Counted from the first letter of the stretch, positions 45,370 to 55,513 are shown. The stretch: 64,000 nt of DNA from Pectobacterium brasiliense (GCF_016950255.1 NZ_JACGFN010000001.1:2046001-2110000), one strand, 5' to 3'. Translations and numbers: made by a program. Notes: generated by a model from the sequence alone, not told the origin.

Positions 45370-45850
45370 AAACCAGCGGAACTCTTTTTGAGAACAGAAA
45401 GTAGGGAATCCAGACGGCAATACCAAAGAACGAAGAGGCTATTGCGCGAATATCGCCAGTATCGAGCTGGACATTAAACAAGTAAGCCGGTAGCAATGTC
45501 ATATACCCCACCAGCAGCGCACTAATGAAGTAGTAGGCCACCATGACATTCCGCGTTTGTTTTTTACGTCGGAAGAAGGTCATTGCGGTGAAAATTTCCA
45601 GCACAAACATGGCAAACAGGAAAAACACCAAGGCCAACGCGTAATAGCCGAGAAATCCAGTGTTCTTAAAGTGAATAATCATCGAATTGATAATATCGTA
45701 CAGCGAGAACGGCGTAGTAATGACTGAGAGAATAATCCCCAACGCCGGGAGATAGAGAATACCGTTAATCTTCTGTTGTTCTTTTTCTTCACACGCTGAA
45801 CACAGGCCGGACTCTTTACGCGCATCGTTATCGCAATTTAGGCACTTCAT
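45359..45850 (-). CDS. Zinc-ribbon membrane protein (DUF2569-like)
   Basis: 163-residue protein with an N-terminal zinc ribbon, CLNCDNDARKESGLCSACEEKE (C-X2-C-X11-C-X2-C), followed by four predicted membrane helices like DUF2569/YdgK proteins. No function is known. AGGGA precedes the ATG. Transcribed alone on the minus strand. Confidence 0.75.
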   Translation of the reverse strand: MKCLNCDNDARKESGLCSACEEKEQQKINGILYLPALGIILSVITTPFSLYDIINSMIIHFKNTGFLGYYALALVFFLFAMFVLEIFTAMTFFRRKKQTRNVMVAYYFISALLVGYMTLLPAYLFNVQLDTGDIRAIASSFFGIAVWIPYFLFSKRVPLVFSR

Positions 45851-45875
45851 TTCTTAAATCCCTGTAAGTCGGTTC

Positions 45876-45902
45876 CAAAAGAAAAGACGGTTTCCCGTCT
45901 TG
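45876..45902 (-). terminator. Terminator of the ATPase gene
   Basis: Stem AAGACGG / CCGTCTT with a short loop. On minus it is followed by TTTTCTTTT, just downstream of the 45947 stop. Confidence 0.7.
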
Positions 45903-45946
45903 ATATCACACTTAATTGTCGCTTATCCCCGAAGTGATGTTAACCC

Positions 45947-46696
45947 CTATTCCGCCATCAGCTCACGCAGCATGCGCTCAGGGTTATTCAGGAAAGCACG
46001 CGTGATCTGGTAGTGCTCCGTATCCTCATACGCGACTTGCTGTATTCCGTCCTCACCGAACTGAAAGATAGTGGCATCGGGATACGCCATCAGAATCGGA
46101 GAGTGGGTCGCGATAACAAACTGCGATCCTTCACGGATGAGATCGTGCATGCGGGCGATCGCACTTAATTGCCTGCTGGGCGACAGCGCCGCTTCCGGTT
46201 CGTCGAGCAGATAAATCCCCTCTTTACCAAAACGATTGAGCAGCAGCGCCATAAAGGATTCGCCGTGGGATTGCTCATGTAGCGAATGACCACCATAGGA
46301 GTCAATCACCGGCGGATCAAAACCAGGTTCGCTATCCAGCCGTTCAATCTCCGTCGCGACATTGAAGAAACTCTCCGCGCGTAAAAAGAAACCGTTCTTA
46401 GGCTTCTTGATGCCTTTCGCCACCCGCAGGAAATTCGACAGTCTGGAGTGCGAGGTACGGGTGCCGAAGTTGAAATTGCGGGTGCCGCCTTCCGGGTTGA
46501 ATCCCATCGAAACCGCAATGGCTTCCAACAGCGTGGATTTTCCCGCACCATTTTCGCCGATAAAAAAAGTGACTTTCGGGTGCAGTTCCAGTTTATCCAG
46601 CGAGCGAATCGACGGAATAGAAAACGGATAGACCTCGAATGAATCCACCTTTTCGTGAACCAGTGCGACTCTGCTGATGTATTGCGTTGAGATCAT
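45947..46696 (-). CDS. SMC/ABC-like AAA ATPase (COG3910 type)
   Basis: 249-residue soluble ATPase with Walker A GENGAGKST (about 48-56), an ABC-like signature SHGES near 143, Walker B GIYLLDEPEAAL (about 160-171) and H-loop VIATHSPILM. It has no long coiled coil and no nuclease domain, so it is of the short predicted-ATPase class often called AAA family ATPase. The role is unknown. It stands alone between the zinc-ribbon gene and an MFS operon. Confidence 0.82.
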   Translation of the reverse strand: MISTQYISRVALVHEKVDSFEVYPFSIPSIRSLDKLELHPKVTFFIGENGAGKSTLLEAIAVSMGFNPEGGTRNFNFGTRTSHSRLSNFLRVAKGIKKPKNGFFLRAESFFNVATEIERLDSEPGFDPPVIDSYGGHSLHEQSHGESFMALLLNRFGKEGIYLLDEPEAALSPSRQLSAIARMHDLIREGSQFVIATHSPILMAYPDATIFQFGEDGIQQVAYEDTEHYQITRAFLNNPERMLRELMAE

Positions 46697-46977
46697 TCTC
46701 AGTCTTCCTGACGGGTAATGATGGTGAGTGAATAGCGTGTTTTTTCCATTACCTTAGCAAACGAATAAAAAGCGTCAATGCCTGATACGCTTCCCCCGTC
46801 AGGCTGTGACCGCCGTCGCAGACGTGATATTTCCTCACTTTTTCCTAATCGCGCTGGCCGCCTTCATTTTCGCCGCCACTGTGGAGTAGCCCAACACATG
46901 CTGGGCATCTGCACATGGTTATTCCTTTCACTCATTTTCTATAACACTTTCGTAACCTACCTACGCGAGGTGTAAAA

Positions 46978-48324
46978 ATGACAACGACAACAACCGAATC
47001 ATCTAACCGCACCAGAGAGGCGCATCTCGCCTCAGCCATTGCCAAATTCTTCAAGCGTATTATCCCGATGCTGGCCATTATGTTGATTATTAATCAGATA
47101 GATAGGTCAAACATCGGATTTATAAAAGCAGAACTCCAGACCGATGCTGGCATCAGCGCGGCAGCATTTGGCCTTGGCGCAGGGCTTTTCTTTATCGGCT
47201 ATGCGCTGTTTGAAGTCCCCAGTAACCTGATGATGAAGAAATTCGGGGCGCGAGTGTGGCTGACACGCATCATGATCACCTGGGGCGCGGTCGTGGTCGT
47301 GACGGGTTTCGTCACCACCCCACTCCAGTTTTATGTCCTGCGATTTTTACTCGGCGTGGCCGAAGCAGGTTTCTTCCCCGGCGTACTGTATTACTTTCGG
47401 CTTTGGGTACCTAACGCCTGGCGCGGCCGCGCAACAGCGCTGATCCTCAGTGCCAGCGCGGGGGCGTTTCTCTTTTCCGGCCCGATAACGGGAGGCATCC
47501 TGATGATGCATGATTTTCTCGGCATCGCAGGCTGGAAATGGGTGATGTTTTTAGAAGGCGGAGGCTCGATTCTGGTCGGGATCCTTGCGGCTTTTGTGCT
47601 GGTATCCAGCCCGGATAAAGCCAGTTGGCTCAGTGCAGAAGAGAAGCAGGCGCTCGGGCAACAGCTACAGCAGGAAGAAATAGAACGCGATGCACAGCAG
47701 GAAAATACCGGAAAACTGCGCTTACTGACGGACCGCAGAACGCTGTTCTACTGTGCCATCTTCTTTACCATGACGATGACGGGTTACACGCTGGTGTTCT
47801 GGCTCCCACAGATTATCCAACGCATTCAGGGATTCAGCAGTTTCGGTATCGGGCTGCTTACCGCCATCCCCTGGCTGTGCGCCATTATCGCCATCAACCT
47901 GGTTGGTAAATTCAGCGATAAACATCGCCAGCACTTACCTAAAGCGCTGGGCGTCGCCATGCTGATTGCCGCCTGCGGCACGTTTATGGCGACGATCGGA
48001 TCGCCGTGGTTCGGCTTCTTCGCCATGATCGTTGCCTGCATTGGATCAAAGGTCAGCGCCACCTTCTTCTGGCCTATGCCGCAGGGCAACCTGCCTGCCT
48101 CCATCGTCGCACCGGGGATCGCCCTGATCAACTCCATCGGCAACCTCGGGGGCTTCGTCGCGCCTACCGTCTTTGGCTATCTGGAATTAAAAACCGGCAG
48201 CACAACGGGCGGGCTCTATTCCCTGACTGCGGTTTCCGTCGTGACCGGTCTGTTCTTATTGCTGCGTAACACACATACCACGCCGCCTAGTTCATTCAAA
48301 CCTATGGAGCATCGAAATGTCTGA
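46978..48324 (+). CDS. MFS anion:cation symporter, probable aldarate transporter
   Basis: 448-residue, twelve-helix transporter of the anion:cation symporter family (relatives include GudP, GarP and tartrate or phthalate carriers). Motifs: INQIDRSNIGFIKAEL, GYALFEVPSNLMMKKFGAR and GVAEAGFFPGVLYYF. GAGGTG precedes the ATG. Its end overlaps the next gene, a glucarate-dehydratase-like enzyme, by 8 bases, which suggests uptake of glucarate or a related sugar diacid. Confidence 0.87.
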   Translation: MTTTTTESSNRTREAHLASAIAKFFKRIIPMLAIMLIINQIDRSNIGFIKAELQTDAGISAAAFGLGAGLFFIGYALFEVPSNLMMKKFGARVWLTRIMITWGAVVVVTGFVTTPLQFYVLRFLLGVAEAGFFPGVLYYFRLWVPNAWRGRATALILSASAGAFLFSGPITGGILMMHDFLGIAGWKWVMFLEGGGSILVGILAAFVLVSSPDKASWLSAEEKQALGQQLQQEEIERDAQQENTGKLRLLTDRRTLFYCAIFFTMTMTGYTLVFWLPQIIQRIQGFSSFGIGLLTAIPWLCAIIAINLVGKFSDKHRQHLPKALGVAMLIAACGTFMATIGSPWFGFFAMIVACIGSKVSATFFWPMPQGNLPASIVAPGIALINSIGNLGGFVAPTVFGYLELKTGSTTGGLYSLTAVSVVTGLFLLLRNTHTTPPSSFKPMEHRNV

Positions 48325-49666
48325 CAGCCCTATCATTAAAAAAATGGAGGTCATTCCGGTCGCCGGATATGACAGCATGCTTTTGAATATTGGCGGTGCG
48401 CACAACTGCTACTTCACCCGAATTCTGGTGACGCTGACAGACAGCGCGGGCAATACCGGCGTAGGAGAATGCCCCTGCCATTCCAGCACGATCGCGGTGC
48501 TCAACGATTTTATTCCGCAGGTGGAGGGAACCTCATTACTCAAGCTGAACACGACGTTGAGCACGCTGTTTAAAAGCGATAAGCGCAACCTGAGTAGCGG
48601 GCAGAGCGATAACACCGCAATTCACATTCCACAGATGAACCCGGAGAAATTTTATAACGCGGTAGCCGCGACGGAAGCCGCTCTACTGGATCTGACCGGG
48701 CAATTCTTAAACCTTCAGGTCGCAGAACTACTGGCCAGCGGTAAGCAGCGCGAGTCGATTCCGATTCTCGGATACCTCTTTTACATCGCCGACCGCACGA
48801 AAACCGACATGAATTACCTACCCGGCGAAACCGGAAAACATGACTGGTTTTATCTGCGCCATCAGGCAGCCATGGACAGCGACGGCGTGATCCGTCTGGC
48901 GGAAGCCGCCAGCGATCTCTACGGCTTTAACGATTTCAAACTCAAGGGCGGCGTGCATCAGGGCGAAAAAGAGGTTGAGACGGTAAAAGCGCTGCTGCGT
49001 CACTTCCCCGGCTCGCGGGTTACCGTGGATCCCAACGCCAGCTGGTCTCTGGATGAATCGATACGCTTGGGGCGGGAGCTACAGGGGCAAATACCGTATC
49101 TGGAAGACCCGTGCGGCGCAGAGAACGGCTATTCTGGCCGGGAAACCCTCGCCGAATTCCGACGCGCCACCAACATTCCCGTGGCAACCAATATGATCGC
49201 TAACGACTGGCGTCAGCTTAACCACGCGCTCCAGTTGAACGCTATCGATATTCCGCTGGCCGACCCGCATTTCTGGACCATGCGCCATGCCAATACCGTG
49301 GCGCAGCTGTGTCAAGAATGGGGGTTGATTACGGGCTGCCATTCCAACAACCATTTCGATATCTCGCTCGCCATGGTCGCGCATCTGGGTGCAGCCGCAC
49401 CGGGCGAACGCATCACGCCGTTTGATACCCACTGGATATGGCAGGATGGACAACAGCTCACGCATGAAGCCCCACGAATTGAAAAAGGCCATTTGCACTT
49501 GCCGGAAGGGCCGGGATTAGGGATTACGCTGAACAGGCAACGGGTGGAGAAGGCGCACCGGCTTTATCAGTCACTACCGGATAAAAACCGTAACGACGCG
49601 CTCGGTATGCAGTTTTTAATCCCCAACTGGTCGTTTAACGCCAAACGGCCATCGCTGGTTCGTTGA
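48317..49666 (+). CDS. Glucarate dehydratase-related protein (GudX/GudD-like)
   Basis: 449-residue enolase-superfamily enzyme. The KxK base motif is in FNDFKLKGGV, metal ligands in VDPNASW, LEDPCG and ATNMIANDW, and the second base histidine in CHSNNHFDIS. These match the glucarate dehydratase group, so dehydration of glucarate, idarate or a close acid sugar is expected. E. coli carries both an active GudD and a weak paralogue GudX; which this corresponds to is open. GGAG inside the transporter gene serves as ribosome site. Confidence 0.87.
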   Translation: MSDSPIIKKMEVIPVAGYDSMLLNIGGAHNCYFTRILVTLTDSAGNTGVGECPCHSSTIAVLNDFIPQVEGTSLLKLNTTLSTLFKSDKRNLSSGQSDNTAIHIPQMNPEKFYNAVAATEAALLDLTGQFLNLQVAELLASGKQRESIPILGYLFYIADRTKTDMNYLPGETGKHDWFYLRHQAAMDSDGVIRLAEAASDLYGFNDFKLKGGVHQGEKEVETVKALLRHFPGSRVTVDPNASWSLDESIRLGRELQGQIPYLEDPCGAENGYSGRETLAEFRRATNIPVATNMIANDWRQLNHALQLNAIDIPLADPHFWTMRHANTVAQLCQEWGLITGCHSNNHFDISLAMVAHLGAAAPGERITPFDTHWIWQDGQQLTHEAPRIEKGHLHLPEGPGLGITLNRQRVEKAHRLYQSLPDKNRNDALGMQFLIPNWSFNAKRPSLVR

Positions 49667-49668
49667 AA

Positions 49669-49707
49669 AAATCCCCCGCCGATGCTGTCGGTGGGGGATG
49701 CTCTTTT
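49669..49707 (+). terminator. Terminator of the transporter-dehydratase operon
   Basis: Stem CCCCCGCCGA with its near-complement GTCGGTGGGGG, followed by ATGCTCTTTT, immediately after the stop codon. Confidence 0.85.
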
Positions 49708-49753
49708 ACTTAAGATTTAGACAGCATTATCGATCATCAGAAAGCGCCGATCG

Positions 49754-52018
49754 TCAAAAAGCATAGTTAACGGTCATTGAGACGCTGCGCGGCGTGCCAT
49801 ACACGGCATAAGGTGCAAGGTAGTCGCTATACTCTTTATCAAACAGGTTGTTGACATTCGCCTGTACCGCCAGCTGTTTGGTCACCTGATAGCGGCCAAA
49901 CAGATTAACCAGCGCGTAACTGCCCTGCTCGGCGCGCAGGGTGGTGTTTTGCGGGCCAGAGCCTTCCTGCCAGATGCCATTTTGCCAGTTCACTCCGCCA
50001 CCAACGGTTAACGCCGGCAGCGTTGGCAACTGGTAGCGGGTAAACAGTTTGAACGACGTGCGTGGCTGTTCTGGGTTAACCGACTGACCATCTTGATCGT
50101 CAACGACATAGCGCGAACCGCCAAACGTCATTTGCAGGTTATCCGTCACTGCGCCGTTCACTTCAAACTCGATCCCTTTGCTAACGACACCATCAACTGA
50201 ACGATAGGCAAATTCTCCACCACCGCCAGGAATCGCGATCCCCGTTGATTGCCCCACGTTGTCCTGCTCAATGCGGAAAACGGATACCGATGCCGTCAGG
50301 CGGCTGTTATACCAGTCCCCTTTAACACCCGTTTCGTAGTTTTTACCCGTCGTCGGAGACAGATATTTTTTATTAATATCTTTCTGCGTTTGCGGCTGGA
50401 AGATATCGGTATAGCTGGCATACGCCGACCAGGTGTCGTCGATGTCATACACCAGACCCACATAAGGCGTGACGCGATTATTGCTGGTATTTCCTGTCGT
50501 TCCAACGATGCTCCAGTCGGTATAACGTGCGCCAGCAATCAGGTGCAATGGATCCGCTAACGAGAATCGTGCTGAGGTATAGAGGGATTTTTGTCGTGTG
50601 ATTGAGTGCTCATAATCATTATTCCAGAGCCCCGGCACAAAAGTGCTACCCACCCAAGACCCCCATGTAGGATTGGCAATATTGCCATTCCAGTTGTAGA
50701 AATTACCCATATCCGCAGGGCTTATCGTCGATTGGGCATTAGAGAATTGATTACGCTGCCGAGTATAGCTACCGCCGACCACCAGCTCATGCTGACGCCC
50801 TAACAGCTCGAACGGACCAGAGGCGTAAGTGTCAATCGCATCGACTTTACGGGTGCCTTTATTCCAGCCACCGTAAGCACCAACGGCGGGTGCAATGCTA
50901 GTCGTTGGATTATAAGGATCGACAAGTATTCCGGTATCTTTATCTGGGAAACCATTGGCATACATCAGCTTGGAATCGAAGTTGGTTTCACCATGCGTCC
51001 CGTTCATACGTACCTGCCAGCCGTTATCAAAACGTTGGGTCAAATCGGCAAAGACTTTTCTCGAGGTTTTATCGGAGTAGCTCCAGTTCGGTGCGGAGTT
51101 AAAGCTACGACTGAAATGTGTACGACTGCCATCAGTGAACCACGTCGGCAACCCGCCCCACGTTGGTCTATCGGTATTGGCTTCCTGATAATCATAACCA
51201 AGCGACAACGTGGTGGAATCTGTGACATCAGCATCGATCACGCCGTAGAGGAATTTTTTGCGGTTGTGGTAACGATCGAGCCAGGTGTCGTTATCCTGAT
51301 AGCCCGCAATGACGCGTCCACGCACATTACCGGATTCCGTCAGCGGCGCAGACAGATCGGCCACCATCCGTTGTTTATCCCACGAGCCGTAGCTGCCGGA
51401 TACCGAGCCTTTGAACTCGCGGCTGTCCGCATGTTTGCGCACCATGTTCACGGCGGCAGAAGGGTTGCCCGTTCCGGTCATTAGCCCCGTCGCCCCGCGT
51501 ACCACTTCGATACGATCGTAGATCGCCGTGTCTGAGCCTGAATCACCAAAATCCCAGATTTCGTTAACGACCGTCGGAATACCGTCGAACAGGTAGTTAG
51601 TGATACGAAAACCACGAGCGAAATACGTCGCACGTTCGGAGTCAATAATTTTAGAGGACACACCGGTCGTGTTCGCCATGACCTCGCCAATCGTTTGCAA
51701 GCCCTGATCTTCAATACGCTGCTGGCTGATAACGCTCACAGACTGCGGGATATCACGCGGCGTCAGCGTCATCTTCGTTCCGGCGTTAGTGACTTTCACA
51801 CTGTAATCCTGCGGGTCGCTAGCCTCGGCGTTAGCATTGGCGTTCGCGCTGACAACGAGCGTATCGCCTGAAGCAGGATTTTCTTCGGCAGCGGCCTGAG
51901 CAGGCAGGAAAGAGGCTGAAATCAACAGGGCAAGAAGAGAGACTCCGAATGGTTTTACTCCGGCCAGCGAAGAATCACAAACGCGCGTTTTTCCGGCGCG
52001 AGTAACTCTAAAAGACAT
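49754..52018 (-). CDS. TonB-dependent siderophore receptor (FhuE-like)
   Basis: 754-residue outer-membrane receptor: long signal peptide (to about 44), TonB box DTLVV (52-56), plug domain (about 70-185, with IPQSVSVISQQRIEDQ and RIEVVRGATGLMTGTGNPSAAVNMVRK), and a 22-strand barrel ending in aromatic YAF. Similarity is greatest to ferric hydroxamate/rhodotorulate-type receptors such as FhuE, but the ligand is not certain. A Fur-like site lies about 80-110 bases upstream. No siderophore synthesis or ABC import genes are adjacent. Confidence 0.9.
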   Translation of the reverse strand: MSFRVTRAGKTRVCDSSLAGVKPFGVSLLALLISASFLPAQAAAEENPASGDTLVVSANANANAEASDPQDYSVKVTNAGTKMTLTPRDIPQSVSVISQQRIEDQGLQTIGEVMANTTGVSSKIIDSERATYFARGFRITNYLFDGIPTVVNEIWDFGDSGSDTAIYDRIEVVRGATGLMTGTGNPSAAVNMVRKHADSREFKGSVSGSYGSWDKQRMVADLSAPLTESGNVRGRVIAGYQDNDTWLDRYHNRKKFLYGVIDADVTDSTTLSLGYDYQEANTDRPTWGGLPTWFTDGSRTHFSRSFNSAPNWSYSDKTSRKVFADLTQRFDNGWQVRMNGTHGETNFDSKLMYANGFPDKDTGILVDPYNPTTSIAPAVGAYGGWNKGTRKVDAIDTYASGPFELLGRQHELVVGGSYTRQRNQFSNAQSTISPADMGNFYNWNGNIANPTWGSWVGSTFVPGLWNNDYEHSITRQKSLYTSARFSLADPLHLIAGARYTDWSIVGTTGNTSNNRVTPYVGLVYDIDDTWSAYASYTDIFQPQTQKDINKKYLSPTTGKNYETGVKGDWYNSRLTASVSVFRIEQDNVGQSTGIAIPGGGGEFAYRSVDGVVSKGIEFEVNGAVTDNLQMTFGGSRYVVDDQDGQSVNPEQPRTSFKLFTRYQLPTLPALTVGGGVNWQNGIWQEGSGPQNTTLRAEQGSYALVNLFGRYQVTKQLAVQANVNNLFDKEYSDYLAPYAVYGTPRSVSMTVNYAF

Positions 52019-52095
52019 GGTATATCCTCGGTTAACTGATGGTGATTTTGGCGAGATGCTGAGGCGTTTCTTGTCAACATTTGCACAGAAAGGTA

Positions 52096-52126
52096 AATGA
52101 TAACTATACGCATTATTATTGTCATT
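52096..52126. promoter_or_regulatory. Candidate Fur site upstream of the siderophore receptor
   Basis: Imperfect inverted repeat with outer arms AATGATAA and TTGTCATT and an AT-rich centre containing CATTATTA. It resembles the Fur consensus GATAATGATAATCATTATC in composition and arms. Confidence 0.55.
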
Positions 52127-52226
52127 TCAACGAAATGATTAATTTACTTAAAATACAAATAGATAGAAAAGAATAAATCACCATACCGTTAACACGGCAT
52201 TGTTACAAAAAGAACATACGAGGAAT

Positions 52227-53153
52227 TTATAACAGTCCGCTCAACCCAAGGACGGCCAGCGGCAGCGCGACGCCTGCTACCAGTGTTTGAACCGCAATGA
52301 TGCCCGCCATCAACGGTGCATCACCACCCAACTGACGAGCCATGATGTAAGACGACGATGCCGTCGGCAGCGCCTGAAACAGCAGTGCGGCAATCGCGGC
52401 AGAGCCAGACAGACCAAAGAGGTGGCAGGCAGCAATCGTCACCAGCGGCATCGCAACAAATTTCGCGCATGATGCCATCGCGACAGGCCGCAGCCAGCTA
52501 CGCGCGGCAGAGAAATCCAGCGCAGCGCCCACGCACAGCAGCCCCAGCGGCAGCGACGCCTGTCCCAATGATTTCATTACCGGCTCAATCCCCGGCGGCA
52601 AACCTAATCCGGTCATCTGCAAAGTAATGCCAATAGCGCAGGCCACCACCAACGGATTCAGCGCCAGCAGTCGCACGATATTCTTGAATGACGGCGTCCC
52701 GGCATTGCCGTAGCGGGCAAAGACCAAGACACAGAGAATATTGACCGTCGGCACAATCGCCGCGTTCGCGACGGCCGCGAGCGCGACGCCGTGTGCGCCA
52801 AACAGCCCAGCGGCGGCAGACACGCCAACGTAGTTATTAAAACGGACGCCGCCCTGAAATACCGAGGTGAATGCCGCATCATCAACGGGCAATAAGCGAC
52901 GAACTGCGATCACCCCGACAGAGACAGCCAGCGTTGAGAACACCAGCGTCAGGATCATTGCCGCAACCGGCACACCATCCAGACGCGCTGTCGCCAACCC
53001 ATGCAGAAATAGTGCGGGAAGTAGAATGTAATAACCTAGCCTTTCAGCCTGTGGCCAAAATGCCGCAGCCAGAAAAGATCGCTGGCGTAGCCACGATCCC
53101 AGCACGATCAGTAGCGCGATAGGTAACAGCGCCAGAAGGAGTGAGATGATCAT
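52227..53153 (-). CDS. AEC-family (auxin efflux carrier-like) transporter
   Basis: 308-residue membrane protein with about ten helices in two halves, the fold of the auxin efflux carrier/malonate transporter family. Recognisable are FQGGVRFNNYVGVSAAAGLFG and the C-terminal FQALPTASSSYIMARQLGGD. ATG 53153 (MIISLLLALL) gives the usual family length; the frame is open to 53249. A LysR regulator precedes it on the same strand. The substrate is unknown, perhaps a dicarboxylate. Confidence 0.83.
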   Translation of the reverse strand: MIISLLLALLPIALLIVLGSWLRQRSFLAAAFWPQAERLGYYILLPALFLHGLATARLDGVPVAAMILTLVFSTLAVSVGVIAVRRLLPVDDAAFTSVFQGGVRFNNYVGVSAAAGLFGAHGVALAAVANAAIVPTVNILCVLVFARYGNAGTPSFKNIVRLLALNPLVVACAIGITLQMTGLGLPPGIEPVMKSLGQASLPLGLLCVGAALDFSAARSWLRPVAMASCAKFVAMPLVTIAACHLFGLSGSAAIAALLFQALPTASSSYIMARQLGGDAPLMAGIIAVQTLVAGVALPLAVLGLSGLL

Positions 53154-53299
53154 AAGCTGACACGCCACGGCGCAGAAGGTGAAAGCGGGAAGGATTGCGG
53201 GTTGGACGCCATGACTCAATACCTGAATTGAAGAAACAGGCACTACCATAGCGAGACTTCTGATGAGAAAAAAACGAGATTAACTCGACGTTAGCTCAA

Positions 53300-54193
53300 T
53301 TATTTCTCATGGATGGCATCGTCACCAGACTGTGTTCGGATCGCTTCCGCCAGCGCCGCAGCGAGGCGCGCTGCCGGACGGTCTTCGCGCTCCAGCAGCA
53401 CAACGCGCCGCTGCTGCTGAGGTTCGCCAAAGGGGATGCACACCAGATTATCCAAACGACTCATCTCCCGTTCGGACAGCGGAATCACCGCCACGCCAAG
53501 CCCGCTGGTGACCATCTGCATAATCGCGTCCTGACTGTCCAGTTCCATATCAGTTTGTACCCGCAGCCGCTGGCGACGTAGCTCGCGATCGATGGTTCGC
53601 CCAGCCCAGGCACGACGATCGAAACGGATGAAAGGATGATCTTGCAGAAGCTGTCTGGCATCCAGAGACGCCAGCGTCGGTGGCGCAATAATCCAAAATC
53701 CTTCCTGATATAGCGGCGTACTCACCAAACCGGTTGGGTACGGTTTTACCGGCTCGGTAGTCACGGCGGCATCCAGTTCACCAGCATCAATGCGAATTGC
53801 CAGCTCTGCCGACATCCCCGAATTCACCAGAACACGCAGGCGTGGATGAGCACGACGCAATGCGGCCAGCGCGGCGGGCAAAACGCCAGCCAGCGCAGTC
53901 TGGATCGCGCCAATTCGCAGGCGTCCGGCCAACTCCCCACCCTCGCCTAACTCGGCAGCAATAGCGTCATACTGCGCAAGAATGTCCCGCGCCTGCTCCA
54001 CCGCACGATGTCCGGCTTCCGTGAGTACCGGAATGCGGCGTGAGCGATCGAAAAGCGACACCTTGAAGTCTTCTTCCAGACTGCGGACATGCAGGCTGAC
54101 GGCAGATTGCGTCAGACACACGGCTTCAGCCGCGCGGGCAAACGATCCATACTGAGCAATTGCGACTAACGTGCGTAAGGCTTTTAACGACAT
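53300..54193 (-). CDS. LysR-family transcriptional regulator
   Basis: 297-residue LysR protein. The N-terminal winged helix (SLKALRTLVAIAQYGSFARAAEAVCLTQSAVSLHVRSLE) is followed by a two-lobed effector domain. The start is ATG 54193; the open frame to 54259 adds an unrelated hydrophobic stretch. It lies 146 bases upstream of the AEC transporter gene and in the same direction, so that transporter is its probable target. Confidence 0.88.
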   Translation of the reverse strand: MSLKALRTLVAIAQYGSFARAAEAVCLTQSAVSLHVRSLEEDFKVSLFDRSRRIPVLTEAGHRAVEQARDILAQYDAIAAELGEGGELAGRLRIGAIQTALAGVLPAALAALRRAHPRLRVLVNSGMSAELAIRIDAGELDAAVTTEPVKPYPTGLVSTPLYQEGFWIIAPPTLASLDARQLLQDHPFIRFDRRAWAGRTIDRELRRQRLRVQTDMELDSQDAIMQMVTSGLGVAVIPLSEREMSRLDNLVCIPFGEPQQQRRVVLLEREDRPAARLAAALAEAIRTQSGDDAIHEK

Positions 54194-54823
54194 GCAACCC
54201 GCTCCCCGGCCTCTATATGTGAATAGAAAACGTGAATAGAAAAATATGAATGGCAACATGGCGCGCTATCGAGCAGTCCGTCAGAGCAACGTCATGAGAG
54301 ACTGGAGCCATGCCATGATAGGCCGTAACAATGTCGCCTTTTTGCATAGGTTGCAACATACGTAGGCAAAGGGGATGAACGGGAGAAGGATGCCAGCGAA
54401 AGCGTAATGCATTTCGCTGGCATAAACCGGGCGAGATTCTGCACCTTGATGTGGAGACAGAGGAATTAACGATATAAAAATGCTTAAGAGTCAGTGAGTA
54501 ACGTGTAAATAATGTATTTTTTATTTTTTGATGTAAGACCAAATACCATCCTTTACAGGATTCGGTATTATTTCCCTGGTGCGGCGAATATTTGCTTAAT
54601 TTTGTGACGCTATCGACATATAATTAGCGTAAAACGTCGTGGCGTAAAATTATAGCACAAGAATAGAAAACCATAAAAGGCAAAAAACACCCTTGCCTGA
54701 CAAAAACAATCATGATAGGCAATCGATCGAAATTTAATAAATTAGCAAGATAATAATGATCAAGACACTATTAACCAAAGACAAATATTAATATTTATTT
54801 AATACATCCTCAAGGAGGGTGGA
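54194..54823. other. Long intergenic region between LysR and LuxR-type genes
   Basis: About 630 bases between divergent regulators. The right half (54530-54800) is AT-rich. A 109-codon minus-strand frame is present but looks non-coding. It holds the promoters of both regulators; I saw no clear operator. Confidence 0.5.
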
Positions 54824-55513
54824 ATGTCACCATCAGCGGAACACATGACTGACTACATTCATAATTTGATTACAATGATCGAGTCCTTAAGCGAGCCATG
54901 GGGTATTAAGGATTTATCATCACGGCATATTTACATGAACAAGGCAGCCTATTTTTATACAAGCACACCGGAAAAATTTGATATCGAGGGGCGCTTTGAT
55001 GATGAATTCCCTGCCAGCTGGGCAGAACTCTCCGATGATTTAAAAGAACACGACAGGCTGACAGAAAATAGTGAGAAACGGGTGACGGTGATCGAAACAC
55101 ATTACTGGTATGGCAAAAAAACACTCACACCTTGTGTTAGCGAAAAGATTCCTATTTTTGATAGAAACAAGGTCTGTATTGGAACCATGTGGAGTGCCAG
55201 ACAGTTAGATTCGCGTTCTCCCTTGGTCTATATCAATCAGCAAAAACCCACCGTATTACAAACGGAAATCGCTACCGATGTTTTTACACAGGCAGAACTC
55301 GACATTATATTTCTGCTATTGCAGCGTTTTTCAAATAAGGAAATTGCCCGAAAAATGAATGTCTCGCCGAAAACAATAGAAAACAGAGTCTATAACATGT
55401 ACCAAAAAACCGACACGCACTCTCTACCTCAGTTTGAAGCATTTTGTCGAAACCTTGGTGTAGACGGTTATATTCCCCGTTCACTCATCACGAAAGGCAT
55501 TCAGTTTATATAA
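54824..55513 (+). CDS. LuxR-type regulator with PAS-like sensor
   Basis: 229-residue regulator. The N-terminal half resembles a PAS-like fold (EPWGIKDLSSRHIYMNKAAYFYT and later IFDRNKVCIGTMWSARQL). The C-terminal LuxR/FixJ helix-turn-helix spans about 154-200 (FTQAELDIIFLLLQRFSNKEIARKMNVSPKTIENRVYNMY). A strong AAGGAGG site precedes the ATG. It lies 14 bases before the cytosine-permease-like gene, so the regulator probably senses or controls that substrate. Confidence 0.83.
   Translation: MSPSAEHMTDYIHNLITMIESLSEPWGIKDLSSRHIYMNKAAYFYTSTPEKFDIEGRFDDEFPASWAELSDDLKEHDRLTENSEKRVTVIETHYWYGKKTLTPCVSEKIPIFDRNKVCIGTMWSARQLDSRSPLVYINQQKPTVLQTEIATDVFTQAELDIIFLLLQRFSNKEIARKMNVSPKTIENRVYNMYQKTDTHSLPQFEAFCRNLGVDGYIPRSLITKGIQFI

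Noticed and set aside
45947..46696. AAA ATPase as part of a defence system (for example OLD-like or retron-type)
   Set aside because: It lacks a TOPRIM or other effector domain, and no nuclease or partner gene is adjacent.
54213..54542. 109-codon minus-strand frame upstream of the LysR gene
   Set aside because: No ribosome site, no recognisable domain, and it overlaps the expected promoter region.
54824..55513. LuxR-type gene as a quorum-sensing regulator
   Set aside because: The N-terminal domain does not show the acyl-homoserine-lactone pocket pattern (W/Y/D/W), and no luxI gene is nearby.
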